Positions 17,438-27,381 of a stretch of DNA of 64,000 bases are shown here, piece by piece. The notes beneath the pieces are model-generated. The model saw only the letters and a list, made by a program, of their open reading frames with translations, was not told the DNA's origin and made no database searches. The stretch lies in assembly GCA_009787915.1 (NCBI GenBank), contig WQSK01000001.1:7865-71864 (forward strand), given 5' to 3'. The stretch is from Bacillota bacterium (lineage in GTDB: Bacteria > Bacillota > Clostridia > Christensenellales > UBA1242). The stretch's first letter is position 1. Each line of letters starts with the position of its first letter. The position numbers and the translations under genes are program-made.

Positions 17438-17496
17438 TTTTGCACTCACTTTTGGTTGCCAAAAAAAGTTTGCGGTTATAGAATATCTATATTCAT

Positions 17497-19344
17497 ATGA
17501 AAAAGAATCGGCGCCCGTCCTACACAAAAGGTATCAAACGCTATGCGGTATATTTTTTGTTGTCCATGGCGGCGTTAGAGGCGTTGGCACTTTATTTCCC
17601 GATTTTGTTACAGCGCGTCACGATTACGGCGGAACAACAATTTATGGCGGAGTCCACAGACATAGCCCCGTTGGTGTGGCAGTCGCTTTTGGTACTTGGA
17701 TTCATTGTCGTGATTTTTGCGGTGTTCTTTTTGACAGAGTGGCTTGGTGCAGTTTATACAAACAAATATTCGGCAAACATAAGGGCGGCGCTTTACCAAA
17801 AGTTCAGCAAACTGTCAGGGGAGCAAATCGACAGAATTGGTGTAGCAAAAATTTTGCCTACTATTATGAACGACACAAACTGGTTACGGACATACCACCG
17901 TCGCAAGATATCCATGCTTGTGTTTTTTCCTGTGGCTATTGTTGGGAGTATAATCTTTTTGTTTACCCTAAGTTGGATTTACGCAGTGTTTGCGTTGGCA
18001 ACAATTCCGTTTGTTGGATTGTTTTATTTTTTAAACATCAAAAGAATGGGCAGGTTCGTTCCACCAAGCGTTGAATCGTATGATGAGATGTACCTCAACA
18101 TGAAAGAGGGGATAAGAGGCGCGCGTGATATTCGTATATTAGGTAAAGCAGATGAAAGGGCGCAGGATTTTGAAGGGCACGTTGCCAACAACCGCCGCCA
18201 AGCCTTGGCAACAACACGCGGTCATGCGATGAGTACAGGCTTTCATGCGATATTGTTTACGCTTGTTACGGTTCTTATCATTTTGTTTGCGTCCACTGGC
18301 CAACTGACACAGGGTGAATATAGAACCATTGTTTACCTTTCGACCGCTATACAATATATCAACCGTATTTGGGCGGGGTCGCACCAAATCTTTGTTTGGT
18401 TCCTTGACACAATCCCTAGATGTAAATATACATACAAACGACTTGACGCTTACTATGCTATGACCGAGGAAAAAGAACCTTGCGGGCTAAATAGTTTGCC
18501 TGTATACAAAAAAAACACGGTCAAGTTAAACAATGTTTCTTATAAGAAACAACTTTCTTGTGTGAACATTGAGATTCCAGAGGGCAAATTTGTCGGTATC
18601 GTCGGAGGTATCGGGAGTGGAAAAAGCATCCTTGGGAGTTTGCTTTTGCAACTTGACCAGCCAGAGGACGGTCTTATTACATTTAACGAAATTGATATAG
18701 CACAGATTAATCCAAGTTTTTGGAGGCGCGATTTTGTAAGTTACTGTCACAACGCACAAATTATACCTGGGACGATTCGTGATAACTTAAAGATACTTAA
18801 CCCGTCGCTGACTGATGAACAAATTTTGGATGTGTTCAAAGAACTTGGGGCTATGCGTTTTGTAAAACAGTTTGATAATTTCTTGGACTTTGAAATCAAA
18901 GACGGGTCTTTGGTTCCCGAGGGTATCAAAAACGTTATCTCTTTGGTAAGAACGGTTTTGAAACCAGCAAGCCTTTATGTGTTCAACCAATGTTTCGAAC
19001 ACGTTAGGGATTCTTATATACAAAAACTGATAGCGAAACTTAAACGCGAGAAAAAGACCGCGGTTTTCATGTCGCTTAATGTGACGGTATGTAAAGCGTG
19101 TCAACGTCTTTATGTTCTTAAAAATGGTGAAGTTACTGGGCAGGGTACACATGCGGGGCTTATGAGGTCAAACCCAGGGTATCGCGAGTTCCACGCATCC
19201 AACATCGGTACAATGGTTTACGAGGATGATAAAATTGCACAAGAGGTTCCGACAACCACGGGCGAGGAGGATACAGTCCAAACGGTAAACCTAACAGAGG
19301 AAACCCACGTTCAGGTTTCTGCGGAGGCGGCGGGAAAACTATGA
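17497..19344 (+). CDS. ABC exporter subunit with degenerate ATPase motifs (A)
   Basis: A 615-residue fused TMD-NBD protein of the type 1 exporter class with about six membrane helices in residues 10-310. In the NBD, Walker A is intact (GGIGSGKS, about 370). The Q-loop Gln position reads His in SYCHNAQ. The LSGGQ signature is replaced by VPEGIKN. Walker B reads LYVFNQC in place of the usual hydrophobic-DE, and the H-loop His is Leu (MSLN). A charged ~55-residue tail follows the NBD. The frame is intact, so this is not a simple pseudogene. It is paired with the next gene 46 bp downstream. Confidence 0.88.
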   Translation: MKKNRRPSYTKGIKRYAVYFLLSMAALEALALYFPILLQRVTITAEQQFMAESTDIAPLVWQSLLVLGFIVVIFAVFFLTEWLGAVYTNKYSANIRAALYQKFSKLSGEQIDRIGVAKILPTIMNDTNWLRTYHRRKISMLVFFPVAIVGSIIFLFTLSWIYAVFALATIPFVGLFYFLNIKRMGRFVPPSVESYDEMYLNMKEGIRGARDIRILGKADERAQDFEGHVANNRRQALATTRGHAMSTGFHAILFTLVTVLIILFASTGQLTQGEYRTIVYLSTAIQYINRIWAGSHQIFVWFLDTIPRCKYTYKRLDAYYAMTEEKEPCGLNSLPVYKKNTVKLNNVSYKKQLSCVNIEIPEGKFVGIVGGIGSGKSILGSLLLQLDQPEDGLITFNEIDIAQINPSFWRRDFVSYCHNAQIIPGTIRDNLKILNPSLTDEQILDVFKELGAMRFVKQFDNFLDFEIKDGSLVPEGIKNVISLVRTVLKPASLYVFNQCFEHVRDSYIQKLIAKLKREKKTAVFMSLNVTVCKACQRLYVLKNGEVTGQGTHAGLMRSNPGYREFHASNIGTMVYEDDKIAQEVPTTTGEEDTVQTVNLTEETHVQVSAEAAGKL

Positions 19345-19361
19345 CGAATGTAATGAGGAAC

Positions 19362-19390
19362 AAGGTTCTTGAACGTAGTGAGAGGTTCTT
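19362..19390 (+). repeat. AAGGTTCT...AGGTTCTT repeat, copy R1
   Basis: AAGGTTCT at the left and AGGTTCTT at the right, with a 13-nt middle that pairs poorly. It ends directly before the ATG (19391) of the second ABC subunit. It shares the outer sequence with copies R2-R4. Confidence 0.55.
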
Positions 19391-21124
19391 ATGAAAAATT
19401 TATTAAGAATCTTTTCGTTTTTTAGTTTCATGAAGTGGCGCATTATTGCGGTACTGATTGTAGGTGCAATCAGTATCATTATGTTTGCGTTCATGCCGAC
19501 ATTTTTGCGGGGTGCTTTTGACACCTTGCGAGGGTGGTTGGGGGATGCAGGGGTTCCGCTACCACTCCATTCAGTTGTCCAGTATCTAATTATCTTTTTG
19601 GTTCTTGCCGTGTTGAATGCGCTGTTTGATATTTTTTGTCAGTTTACGATACTTAGATGTGAAAACGACATCATGGTCAAAAAGATTACCGAAGTCAAAA
19701 GAAAACTTGACACCGTGCCTATATCGTTTTTACAAAAATTCACCGTTGGGGATTTGTCACGACGGGTTGCGACCTTGACACCTATGATTATCAATAACTT
19801 CCTTGTGACATTTTATACAATGGCGCGTGTTGCGGTGTTCTTTATAACTTCGGCGATTATGATGTTTATGATTAACTGGATACTGGCAATTGTTGTTATT
19901 CTTTCAATCCCAATTTGTGTTATTGCTGCACGTCTTATTTCCAAGAAAACCCAAAAATATTTTAACAACTTCTTTACTGTGGCAAGCACAACATTTACGC
20001 ACATTGACCAAAAGTTCTCGCTTAAAGAATTTCAGACTATTCATGGTCTTGATGACGGAACAAATAGTAAATTCAAAGAAATCAACGCCGACCACGCAAA
20101 GTCTATGACCGCCGAGGAAACCGCACTTTCTTTTAACGCCGTGTATATAAGGTTTATTCAGGATTTTATGACCTTGTTGGTTACGTTCCTGTTTGCTGTG
20201 TTGTATGTGACCCAGGCTATACCAACCGAGTTCGGGGTGTTGCCCGCATTTGTTTTATTTTCAAACAGGTTTTTGGCCAACGCCGTTATTGTTACAACTG
20301 CGACAAATCTATTGCAACATATTGTCACCAACGCGCCTAGGGTTTTCGAGATTTTGGACTTTGAAACAAGTATCACCGAAAAAGAACACATCGAGATACC
20401 GCGCATTCGTTCGGCGATTAAGTTCAACAATGTGTCGCTTATGCACGGAGAAAAAAGAAACCTTGACCGAATTTCGTTTAACATTCCGCAAGGTTCATCC
20501 GTTGCATTTGTTGGACCTGCAGGCGGGGGCAAGTCGTATGTCGTTGACCTCTTGGCCAAGTTGGAAAAACCATCAAGCGGGGCAATAACCGTGGATGGTA
20601 TAAGTTTGGACGAGATTGAGAGCAGAAGTTACTATAAATGCGTGGGGATTGCTTTTGAACAGCCGTTTATTTTCCGAGGCACGGTTGCCGAAAACCTGTT
20701 GTATGGTATTCGTCGCGAACTCCCTGAAAACGTTATGTCTGTTACAGAAAAACTTGGAAGTAACGGATTTATTGAGGAACTTGAAAACGGGTATGAAACA
20801 TTTTTGACAGACAGTACCTCTGTTATTGGGCATGGGCAAAAGCAGGCACTTTGTGTGGCGCGTTTGATTTTACAAAACCCAGACGTTGCGATATTTCACC
20901 AGTCTTTGTCGGCGACCGACCCTGTGACGGAAAAACAGGTCTATGAAAAAATCATGAAGCACAAAAAAAATCAGACTACAATTTTTGTTACCCACCGTCT
21001 TGCCAGCGCGGAAAATTGTGACATGATTTATTATATGGATAATGGAAAAATCGTAGAGCACGGAACCCATGCGGAACTTATGGCAATGAAAAAGAAGTAT
21101 TATAAGGCCTTTACGGGGGAGTAA
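19391..21124 (+). CDS. ABC exporter subunit with degenerate ATPase motifs (B)
   Basis: A 577-residue TMD-NBD protein, the likely heterodimer partner of the preceding gene. Six membrane helices lie in residues 1-310. Walker A is GPAGGGKS (about 376). The Q-loop Gln reads Glu (AFEQPF). The signature is IGHGQ in place of LSGGQ. Walker B plus catalytic Glu read VAIFHQS in place of hydrophobic-DE-A/S, and the H-loop VTHR is kept. With subunit A also lacking both acidic Walker B residues, neither composite site looks hydrolytic. Substrate unknown. Confidence 0.88.
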   Translation: MKNLLRIFSFFSFMKWRIIAVLIVGAISIIMFAFMPTFLRGAFDTLRGWLGDAGVPLPLHSVVQYLIIFLVLAVLNALFDIFCQFTILRCENDIMVKKITEVKRKLDTVPISFLQKFTVGDLSRRVATLTPMIINNFLVTFYTMARVAVFFITSAIMMFMINWILAIVVILSIPICVIAARLISKKTQKYFNNFFTVASTTFTHIDQKFSLKEFQTIHGLDDGTNSKFKEINADHAKSMTAEETALSFNAVYIRFIQDFMTLLVTFLFAVLYVTQAIPTEFGVLPAFVLFSNRFLANAVIVTTATNLLQHIVTNAPRVFEILDFETSITEKEHIEIPRIRSAIKFNNVSLMHGEKRNLDRISFNIPQGSSVAFVGPAGGGKSYVVDLLAKLEKPSSGAITVDGISLDEIESRSYYKCVGIAFEQPFIFRGTVAENLLYGIRRELPENVMSVTEKLGSNGFIEELENGYETFLTDSTSVIGHGQKQALCVARLILQNPDVAIFHQSLSATDPVTEKQVYEKIMKHKKNQTTIFVTHRLASAENCDMIYYMDNGKIVEHGTHAELMAMKKKYYKAFTGE

Positions 21125-21173
21125 TTTGTGTCAAAATTTGCATTAATTTTTGTGCGAAAAAGTGCCAAAACCC

Positions 21174-21202
21174 TTGTCATTTTTACCCCTGTGTGTTATA
21201 GT
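21174..21202 (+). promoter_or_regulatory. gyrB promoter
   Basis: TTGTCA (21174-21179), 17 bp, TATAGT (21197-21202). The start is at about 21209, giving a ~20-nt leader with GGAGGTG before the GTG start codon. This gene is leadered, unlike many of its neighbours. Confidence 0.8.
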
Positions 21203-21228
21203 CAGTAACTAACGGAGGTGCACTTTAA

Positions 21229-23139
21229 GTGGCAAAAACAAATACTGAATACAAAGCATCAGACATTCAGGTCTTGGAAGGTCTTGACCCTGTTCGCAAG
21301 CGTCCTGGTATGTATATCGGGAGCACGGACGAGCGTGGTCTTCACCACCTTATCGTAGAGTTGGTCGACAACTGTGTTGATGAAGCATTGGCGGGATATT
21401 GTGATGTTATTACTGTTTCGATTTTGAAAGATGGTTCCGTAAACGTTACCGATAATGGTCGCGGTATTCCTGTGGGTATTCACCCGACGGAAAAAGTTTC
21501 CAGTGTCGAGGTTGTTCTTACAAAACTCCACGCAGGCGGCAAGTTCGGCGGAAGCGGTTATAAAATCTCTGGTGGTTTGCATGGTGTTGGTGTTTCTGTT
21601 GTTAATGCGCTCTCTGAATGGCTGGATGTCGAAGTTTGGCAAGACGGAAAAGCCCACAAAATGACGTTCAACCGTGGTATTCCTCAGCGTCCGTTGGCGG
21701 AAACAGGTAAAACAAGCAAGCGCGGGACAAGTGTCACCTTTATGCCTGATTCTGATATCTTTGATACAGTTGACTTTAACTATGACCAAATGCGCGGAAG
21801 GCTCCGTGAAGTTGCGTTTCTTAATAAGGGGCTTAGGGTTATTGCTTCTGACGCACGACCAGGACGTGAGAGAAAAGACGAGTTCTGCTTTAAAGGCGGT
21901 ATCGTTGAATATGTCGAGTACCTTAACCGTAACAAAGAACTTGTTTTGGCACAGACAATTTATATGCAGAAAAAAGGCAACGACACCGAGGTTGAAATTG
22001 CTTTTGGTTACAATGATGGATACGGTGAAAACATTCATACCTATGCAAACAATATCAATACCGAGGAGGGCGGGGTTCACCTCATTGGTTTCCGAAACGC
22101 ACTTAACAAAATTGTTAATGAGTACGGGAAAAAAGCAAACTTGTTAAAAGACAGTGATAAGTTAAGTATTGACGATACCCTTGAAGGTATTTGTGCGGTT
22201 ATTTCGGTTAAACTTAGAAACCCGCAGTTCGAGGGGCAAACAAAAACAAAACTTGGAAACAGTTTCATGCGTGCAGAGGTCGAACACGCAATGCAAGAAA
22301 ACTTTACAACGTTTTTGGAGGAAAATCCAAAACAAGCAAAAGAACTTATCAACAAGTTTATCGTCGCGCGTAATGCACGTGATGCCGCGCGTAATGCCAA
22401 AGACCTTATCCGCAGAAAATCGGTTTTGGAAACAACGACTTTGCCAGGCAAGTTGGCGGATTGTACAGAAAGAAAAGCAGAACTTTGCGAGATATATATT
22501 GTTGAGGGGGAGTCTGCTGGTGGTACCGCAAAACAAGGTCGTAACCGTCGCTTCCAAGCCATTCTGCCACTTAAGGGTAAAATTTTGAACGTTGAAAAAG
22601 CACGCCTTGGTCGTGTTTTGGAAAACGCCGAGATTAAAAACATGATTACGGCTTTTGGTTGTGGAATCCAAGAGGATTTTGAACTTAGCAAATTGCGTTA
22701 CGGCAAAATCATATGTATGACCGATGCTGACGTTGACGGTTCACACATTCGTATATTGTTGCTTACGTTCTTTTATCGTTTCATGCGACCGCTTATTGAA
22801 AATGGCCATGTCTATATTGCACAACCACCATTGTTCAAAGTATCACGCGGGAAAAGTGAACAATATTTTTACTCAGACGCCGAGTTGGACAAACACTTTG
22901 CCAAGAATTCAAAAAGCGGTTGTACTATTCAACGCTATAAGGGTCTTGGTGAGATGAATGCCGAGCAACTTTGGACAACAACAATGTCGCCTGAAAATCG
23001 TACTTTGTTACAGGTCAACATGGAAGATGCGTTTATGGCTGATGAAATATTTACAACACTTATGGGTGAAAAGCCTGAACTTCGTCGTGACTTTATTAAC
23101 GAGCACGCCGCCAAGTACACAGGCAAGGTGGATGTATAA
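21229..23139 (+). CDS. gyrB: DNA gyrase subunit B
   Basis: The ATPase subunit of DNA gyrase. The 636-residue length is typical of Gram-positive GyrB. Visible marks are RKRPGMYIGS, the GHKL ATPase VELVDNCVDEA and DNGRGIP, GGLHGVGVSVVNALS, and the TOPRIM parts EIYIVEGESAGGTAKQGR and DADVDGSHI. The start is GTG with a strong GGAGGTG Shine-Dalgarno. gyrA follows after 12 bp. dnaA, dnaN and recF are not next to it. Confidence 0.97.
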   Translation: MAKTNTEYKASDIQVLEGLDPVRKRPGMYIGSTDERGLHHLIVELVDNCVDEALAGYCDVITVSILKDGSVNVTDNGRGIPVGIHPTEKVSSVEVVLTKLHAGGKFGGSGYKISGGLHGVGVSVVNALSEWLDVEVWQDGKAHKMTFNRGIPQRPLAETGKTSKRGTSVTFMPDSDIFDTVDFNYDQMRGRLREVAFLNKGLRVIASDARPGRERKDEFCFKGGIVEYVEYLNRNKELVLAQTIYMQKKGNDTEVEIAFGYNDGYGENIHTYANNINTEEGGVHLIGFRNALNKIVNEYGKKANLLKDSDKLSIDDTLEGICAVISVKLRNPQFEGQTKTKLGNSFMRAEVEHAMQENFTTFLEENPKQAKELINKFIVARNARDAARNAKDLIRRKSVLETTTLPGKLADCTERKAELCEIYIVEGESAGGTAKQGRNRRFQAILPLKGKILNVEKARLGRVLENAEIKNMITAFGCGIQEDFELSKLRYGKIICMTDADVDGSHIRILLLTFFYRFMRPLIENGHVYIAQPPLFKVSRGKSEQYFYSDAELDKHFAKNSKSGCTIQRYKGLGEMNAEQLWTTTMSPENRTLLQVNMEDAFMADEIFTTLMGEKPELRRDFINEHAAKYTGKVDV

Positions 23140-23151
23140 GGAGATAGGGAT

Positions 23152-25692
23152 ATGAGTGATATGGATAAAGAAAACGAAGAAATTAAACCTGTTAAAAACA
23201 GTAAAGAACCTGAACCCGTCGTGGACAATACTCGCATTATCAAAGTGCGGATTGAAGACGAGGTCAAGGACTCTTTCATGTTGTATGCGATGATGGTTAA
23301 TATGTCGCGTGCTATTCCAGATGCGCGTGATGGTCTGAAACCTGTTCACCGTCGTATTTTGTACGCGATGCACGAACTTAATATCACCAGTGACAAGCCC
23401 CACAAAAAATCCGCCCGTATCGTTGGTGAAACAATGGGTAAATATCACCCGCATGGTGATAGTGCGATTTATGACTCTTTGGTTCGTATGGCACAACCTT
23501 GGTCTATGTCGGAAATCCTTATTGATGGTCATGGTAACTTTGGTTCGATTGACGATGACCCTCCTGCTGCTATGCGTTATACCGAGGCCCGCCTAAGCCA
23601 AATCTCGAACGAACTCTTGCGCGAGATTGACAAAAACACGGTTGACTTTAAACCGAACTTTGACGAGTCCGAAGAAGAGCCAACAGTTCTTCCTGCGCGT
23701 TACCCAAACCTTTTGGTCAACGGGGCAGAGGGTATCGCGGTTGGTATGGCAACAAGTATTCCTCCGCACAACATCACCGAAGTTATCAACGGTGTTATTG
23801 CTGTTATTGATGATGAGGAAGTTTCTATTGATGCACTTACAAAAATTATACCTGCACCTGATTTCCCGACTGGTGGTATTATTATGGGGCGTCAGGCAAT
23901 CAAGCACGCCTATAAGACAGGTCGCGGCGGTGTGGTAATTCGTGCAAAAGCAGATATTGAACAAGACGCAAACGGTAAACAACGTATTGTTATCACAGAG
24001 ATTCCGTTCCAAGTTGTGAAAAGTACACTTATTAAAAACATCGCAGATATTGCGGTTGGTAAAGACAAAAAAATCGAGGGCGTCACAGATGTTCATGAAC
24101 AATCTGACCGTGATGGCTTGCGTATCGTTATTGACCTTAAACGCGAGGCTCAGGCCGCTGTTGTTTTAAACCAACTTTACAAACACACACAAATGCAGAC
24201 TTCTATTGGTATTACGTTTTTGGCGCTTGTTAATAATACTCCGAAATATTTGAACCTTAAAGAAATGCTCGTGCATTACCTTGAACACCAAAAAGAAGTT
24301 ATCATGCGACGAACAAAATTTGACCTTGATGCCGCGGAAGCGCGCGCACATATTTTGGAAGGTTTGGTTATTGCGCTTGCAAACATTGATGAGGTTATCA
24401 AAATTATCAAGTCCGCAGATGACCGTCACGATGCTCAAGAAAAATTGATGAAGAAGTTTATCTTGTCGGAAAAACAATCCAGTGCGATTTTGGATATGCG
24501 TTTGCATCGTTTGGCGAAACTCGAGGTCGACAAAATAAAAAAAGAACTTGCTGAACTTAAACTTCTTATCGCGGATTTAAAGTCTATTCTTTCTTCGCCA
24601 AAACGTGTTCTCGAGATTATCAAAAACGAACTTATTGAAATCCGTGAAAAATATGGACATGACCGCAGAACTGAACTTGTTCATGACTTTGGCGAAATCG
24701 AAATTGCCGACCTTATTGAAAAAGAAGACGTTGTTGTTTCAATGTCGCACTATGGTTATATCAAACGCCTTCCGTTGGCCGAGTACAAGGCTCAACGTCG
24801 CGGTGGTCGTGGTTCAAACACGCATACTACAAAAGAAGAAGACTTTGTTGAAAACCTTTTTGTTACAAATACTCATCATGATTTGATGTTCTTTACAAAC
24901 GTGGGTAAAGTTTACTGTATCAAAGCCTATGAAGTTCCAGAGGCCGCGAAAGCAACAAAGGGCCGCGCGATTGTGAACCTTTTGCAAATTGACACAAACC
25001 CTGATGCCGAACAAAAAGAACGTGTCACCGCCGTTATCCCGATTGAGAATTTTGATAATGGGCACCTTATGATGGCGACGGCAGACGGTCTTATCAAAAA
25101 GACAGCGATTTCTGAATTCAAAAAAATCCGCCGTGTTGGTAAAGCCGCGATTACGCTTAAAGACGGGGATGAGTTGATTTCTGTGCAACTTACAAGCGGT
25201 CGTGATGAAATATTGATGGCTGCGTCAAGTGGTAAATGTATTCGTTTCAGTGAGGAAGATGTCCGCAACATGGGTCGTACAGCGAGTGGTGTTAAATCTA
25301 TTAAACTCGATGACGACGGCAAAGACAAAGTTGTTGACATGACGGTGCTTATGCCAGGTTATGAAATTTTGACGGTTTCGCAAAACGGTTATGGCAAACG
25401 GAGTGATGTCGAGGACTATCGCCTCCAAAGCCGTGCAGGAAAAGGTGTTAAGGCGGGTATCTTTAATGAAAAAACAGGGATGCTTGTCAACCTTAAACAG
25501 GTTAAACCAGAACAGGATGTTATGCTTATCAGTGACTGTGGGACAATTATCCGTACCCGTGCGCGTGAGATTTCAAAAATCAGCCGTGACACCCAAGGTG
25601 TTCGCATCATGAAAGTCGCAGGGGATGCAAAAGTTGTTTGCGTCGCAATCGCCCAAGCCGAACAAGAGGACGGCGAAGGCGCAACGGAATAA
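23152..25692 (+). CDS. gyrA: DNA gyrase subunit A
   Basis: The DNA cleavage subunit of gyrase, 846 residues. The active tyrosine is in AMRYTEARLSQ. The GyrA box reads QRRGGRGSN, which marks gyrase rather than topoisomerase IV. The quinolone-determining segment reads HPHGDSAIYD with Ser and Asp at the usual sensitive positions. Six C-terminal beta-pinwheel repeats follow. An AAGGAGAT Shine-Dalgarno lies before the ATG. Confidence 0.97.
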   Translation: MSDMDKENEEIKPVKNSKEPEPVVDNTRIIKVRIEDEVKDSFMLYAMMVNMSRAIPDARDGLKPVHRRILYAMHELNITSDKPHKKSARIVGETMGKYHPHGDSAIYDSLVRMAQPWSMSEILIDGHGNFGSIDDDPPAAMRYTEARLSQISNELLREIDKNTVDFKPNFDESEEEPTVLPARYPNLLVNGAEGIAVGMATSIPPHNITEVINGVIAVIDDEEVSIDALTKIIPAPDFPTGGIIMGRQAIKHAYKTGRGGVVIRAKADIEQDANGKQRIVITEIPFQVVKSTLIKNIADIAVGKDKKIEGVTDVHEQSDRDGLRIVIDLKREAQAAVVLNQLYKHTQMQTSIGITFLALVNNTPKYLNLKEMLVHYLEHQKEVIMRRTKFDLDAAEARAHILEGLVIALANIDEVIKIIKSADDRHDAQEKLMKKFILSEKQSSAILDMRLHRLAKLEVDKIKKELAELKLLIADLKSILSSPKRVLEIIKNELIEIREKYGHDRRTELVHDFGEIEIADLIEKEDVVVSMSHYGYIKRLPLAEYKAQRRGGRGSNTHTTKEEDFVENLFVTNTHHDLMFFTNVGKVYCIKAYEVPEAAKATKGRAIVNLLQIDTNPDAEQKERVTAVIPIENFDNGHLMMATADGLIKKTAISEFKKIRRVGKAAITLKDGDELISVQLTSGRDEILMAASSGKCIRFSEEDVRNMGRTASGVKSIKLDDDGKDKVVDMTVLMPGYEILTVSQNGYGKRSDVEDYRLQSRAGKGVKAGIFNEKTGMLVNLKQVKPEQDVMLISDCGTIIRTRAREISKISRDTQGVRIMKVAGDAKVVCVAIAQAEQEDGEGATE

Positions 25693-25710
25693 AAATCTCC
25701 TTAAATTTGT

Positions 25711-25739
25711 TTGAGTTTTACCCCCCCCCATGCTATAAC
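25711..25739 (+). promoter_or_regulatory. Promoter fixing the GTG start of the EamA-like gene
   Basis: TTGAGT (25711-25716), 17 bp with a nine-C run, TATAAC (25734-25739), then 7 nt to GTG 25747. It places transcription start at the GTG and so argues against the upstream TTG as a start codon. Confidence 0.7.
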
Positions 25740-25746
25740 TGGGGCA

Positions 25747-26634
25747 GTGTTCTTTGTGCTCATCGCCATAATGGTTTTGGCGTTTACGGCGGAGGGCCTG
25801 CTTTGGAAATCGAACAAAAGAGATAAGTACACATCAATGCTTGGTATCTCGGTTTGGTCGTCAATCGCAGGTATTGTTTTTGGTGCAATCTGGACCGCAA
25901 TTGACCCAAGCATTTGGCACGACGTCACTTGGCGTCAGGTAGGTTTGACTTTTGTTATAAGTATCTTTATGTCGGTGCGATTGTTTTCATGGCTTGGGGT
26001 TTTGAAACGCATGCACATTTCAATCGCCGAGCCATTGTCGTTATTGCCGATTGTTGTAATTGTTCCGCTCTCGTGGTGGTTGTTTGGTGGGACACTTATA
26101 TGGATAGAGATAACTCTGCTGGTCGTAATATTGTTGTTTGGTTCAAAGTTTGGTTACTTTCAAACAAAACACGAGATTTCAAACTGTGAATGTGGCAAGT
26201 TCAAAAAAGGTTTGCTGTTTTTGGTGCTTTGGGCATCGGCGGCAATACCGTCAGATTTGTTAATACAATACGTATCGGAATCGGGTCTAAGCCCAGGTGC
26301 ATACCAGTTAATGCGCAGGTCAATGATTACCGCCATTGTTGGGGTTGCGCTTTTTGCATTTAACCGAAAAAAGTTTAAACCCGCGTTATTGACAGGGCTC
26401 AAGTGTCCAAACTTTGCCCTTATTGCGGTCACATCCGTAATCGGTGGGGCAACGTATTTTGCACTCGCAGGAACCATGAATGTTGGTGTTTTGAACGCAA
26501 TCAATGTGGCGACCACCGTGTTAATTGTACTTGGCGGGGCGTTATTTTTCCGTGAACGCCTCAGATGGTACAACTATATTTTTGTTTCGATAATCCTAGG
26601 CAGTATTGTGGCTTTGAGCATAGTTGGGTCTTGA
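25747..26634 (+). CDS. EamA/DMT-type membrane transporter
   Basis: A 295-residue protein with about ten membrane helices in two similar halves, as in drug/metabolite transporters of the EamA type. The second half has the typical A-x-N-V-x-T-x-L-I-V-L-x-G-x-x-F-F-x-E-R-L pattern near residue 265. The substrate is not predictable. I chose GTG 25747 because promoter spacing places the transcript start there; the longer frame from 25711 would begin inside the -35 box. Confidence 0.75.
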   Translation: MFFVLIAIMVLAFTAEGLLWKSNKRDKYTSMLGISVWSSIAGIVFGAIWTAIDPSIWHDVTWRQVGLTFVISIFMSVRLFSWLGVLKRMHISIAEPLSLLPIVVIVPLSWWLFGGTLIWIEITLLVVILLFGSKFGYFQTKHEISNCECGKFKKGLLFLVLWASAAIPSDLLIQYVSESGLSPGAYQLMRRSMITAIVGVALFAFNRKKFKPALLTGLKCPNFALIAVTSVIGGATYFALAGTMNVGVLNAINVATTVLIVLGGALFFRERLRWYNYIFVSIILGSIVALSIVGS

Positions 26635-26659
26635 TTTTTGCCGTGACTTGTGATATAGT
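26631..26659 (+). promoter_or_regulatory. Promoter for gene 26668
   Basis: TTGATT (26631-26636), 17 bp, TATAGT (26654-26659), 8 nt, ATG 26668. Leaderless type. Confidence 0.65.
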
Positions 26660-26667
26660 CAATCAAA

Positions 26668-27378
26668 ATGGCAACACCTAAAATGACAAAGAGGCTTCAT
26701 GTATATTACCTCAAGTGGGGAACTTTTGTGGACCTTTGGGAAAAAGATTACACGCTTGCGAATTCTGCGAACGATACCGCCAAGAATCATGGACTGACAT
26801 TAGAGGGATTTATAGAAAATGCGTTGCAAAAATTCGGAATCAAAGTCGGGCATATCACAACGGGTATGGAGCGTCGGGCACGTGAGGCGCGATTGAATAT
26901 GAAAGTGGATTTGATTGGAAAGGATACCACTAAGTTAAGGAGTGACAACAAAAAACTGTATCAACGCGTTGAAAATCACCGAAAGAAAGAACGTAAGAAA
27001 ACCAGCGCAAGCATTGGGATATCCGATTTTTATACCGCGCAAACAGGAAAGGTGTACAAGCCTGAACTTGCCGAGAAAAAGAAATGTAATGCAACGCATA
27101 ACTCCAGTCACTGGCGACACCTCAAAGCCGAAAAAGAGTTGCGTGCCAAGTTGTTTACTTTTTTCGATAGGAACAATCAAACATTTGACGGGATGTTTGG
27201 GAAAGACAAAAATTTGTACAAAACTGTTGGTAATAGGGCGAGGTATTTTTGCGAACCAAAAGTTTATCTGGCACAACTGGCGGAGGAGTTTAGGGCATTC
27301 AACAATGCGGTTGCGTCTATACCCACCGACATAACGTTTAGCAGGTTATTCAAGGGTTCACTTGAAATGGACAGATAA
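26668..27378 (+). CDS. Hypothetical basic protein
   Basis: A 236-residue strongly basic protein, not recognised. Residues 75-115 are a Lys/Arg-rich helix that may bind nucleic acid. There is no signal peptide, membrane segment or repeated motif. It has its own leaderless-type promoter and lies just before rpsL, which has a separate promoter. Confidence 0.5.
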   Translation: MATPKMTKRLHVYYLKWGTFVDLWEKDYTLANSANDTAKNHGLTLEGFIENALQKFGIKVGHITTGMERRAREARLNMKVDLIGKDTTKLRSDNKKLYQRVENHRKKERKKTSASIGISDFYTAQTGKVYKPELAEKKKCNATHNSSHWRHLKAEKELRAKLFTFFDRNNQTFDGMFGKDKNLYKTVGNRARYFCEPKVYLAQLAEEFRAFNNAVASIPTDITFSRLFKGSLEMDR

Positions 27379-27381
27379 TAC

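Noticed and set aside
17418..18074. 218-codon plus-strand frame overlapping the amidase end and ABC gene start
   Set aside because: It shifts between two well-supported genes in another frame, and its product looks like an out-of-frame reading of the ABC transporter.
17497..21124. ABC genes as simple pseudogenes
   Set aside because: Both frames are full length and Walker A is intact. The losses are confined to catalytic positions in both partners, which is not what random decay would give.
21259..22080. Minus-strand frame of 273 codons inside gyrB
   Set aside because: It lies fully opposite a certain gyrB. Its composition reflects gyrB codon bias and it matches no family.
22162..22691. Two minus-strand frames (169 and 204 codons) in gyrB
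   Set aside because: They are shadows of gyrB with no independent support.
25722..25730. Poly-C run as a phase-variable tract
   Set aside because: It lies inside the 17-bp promoter spacer, so slippage could alter expression, but nothing in a single sequence shows variation.
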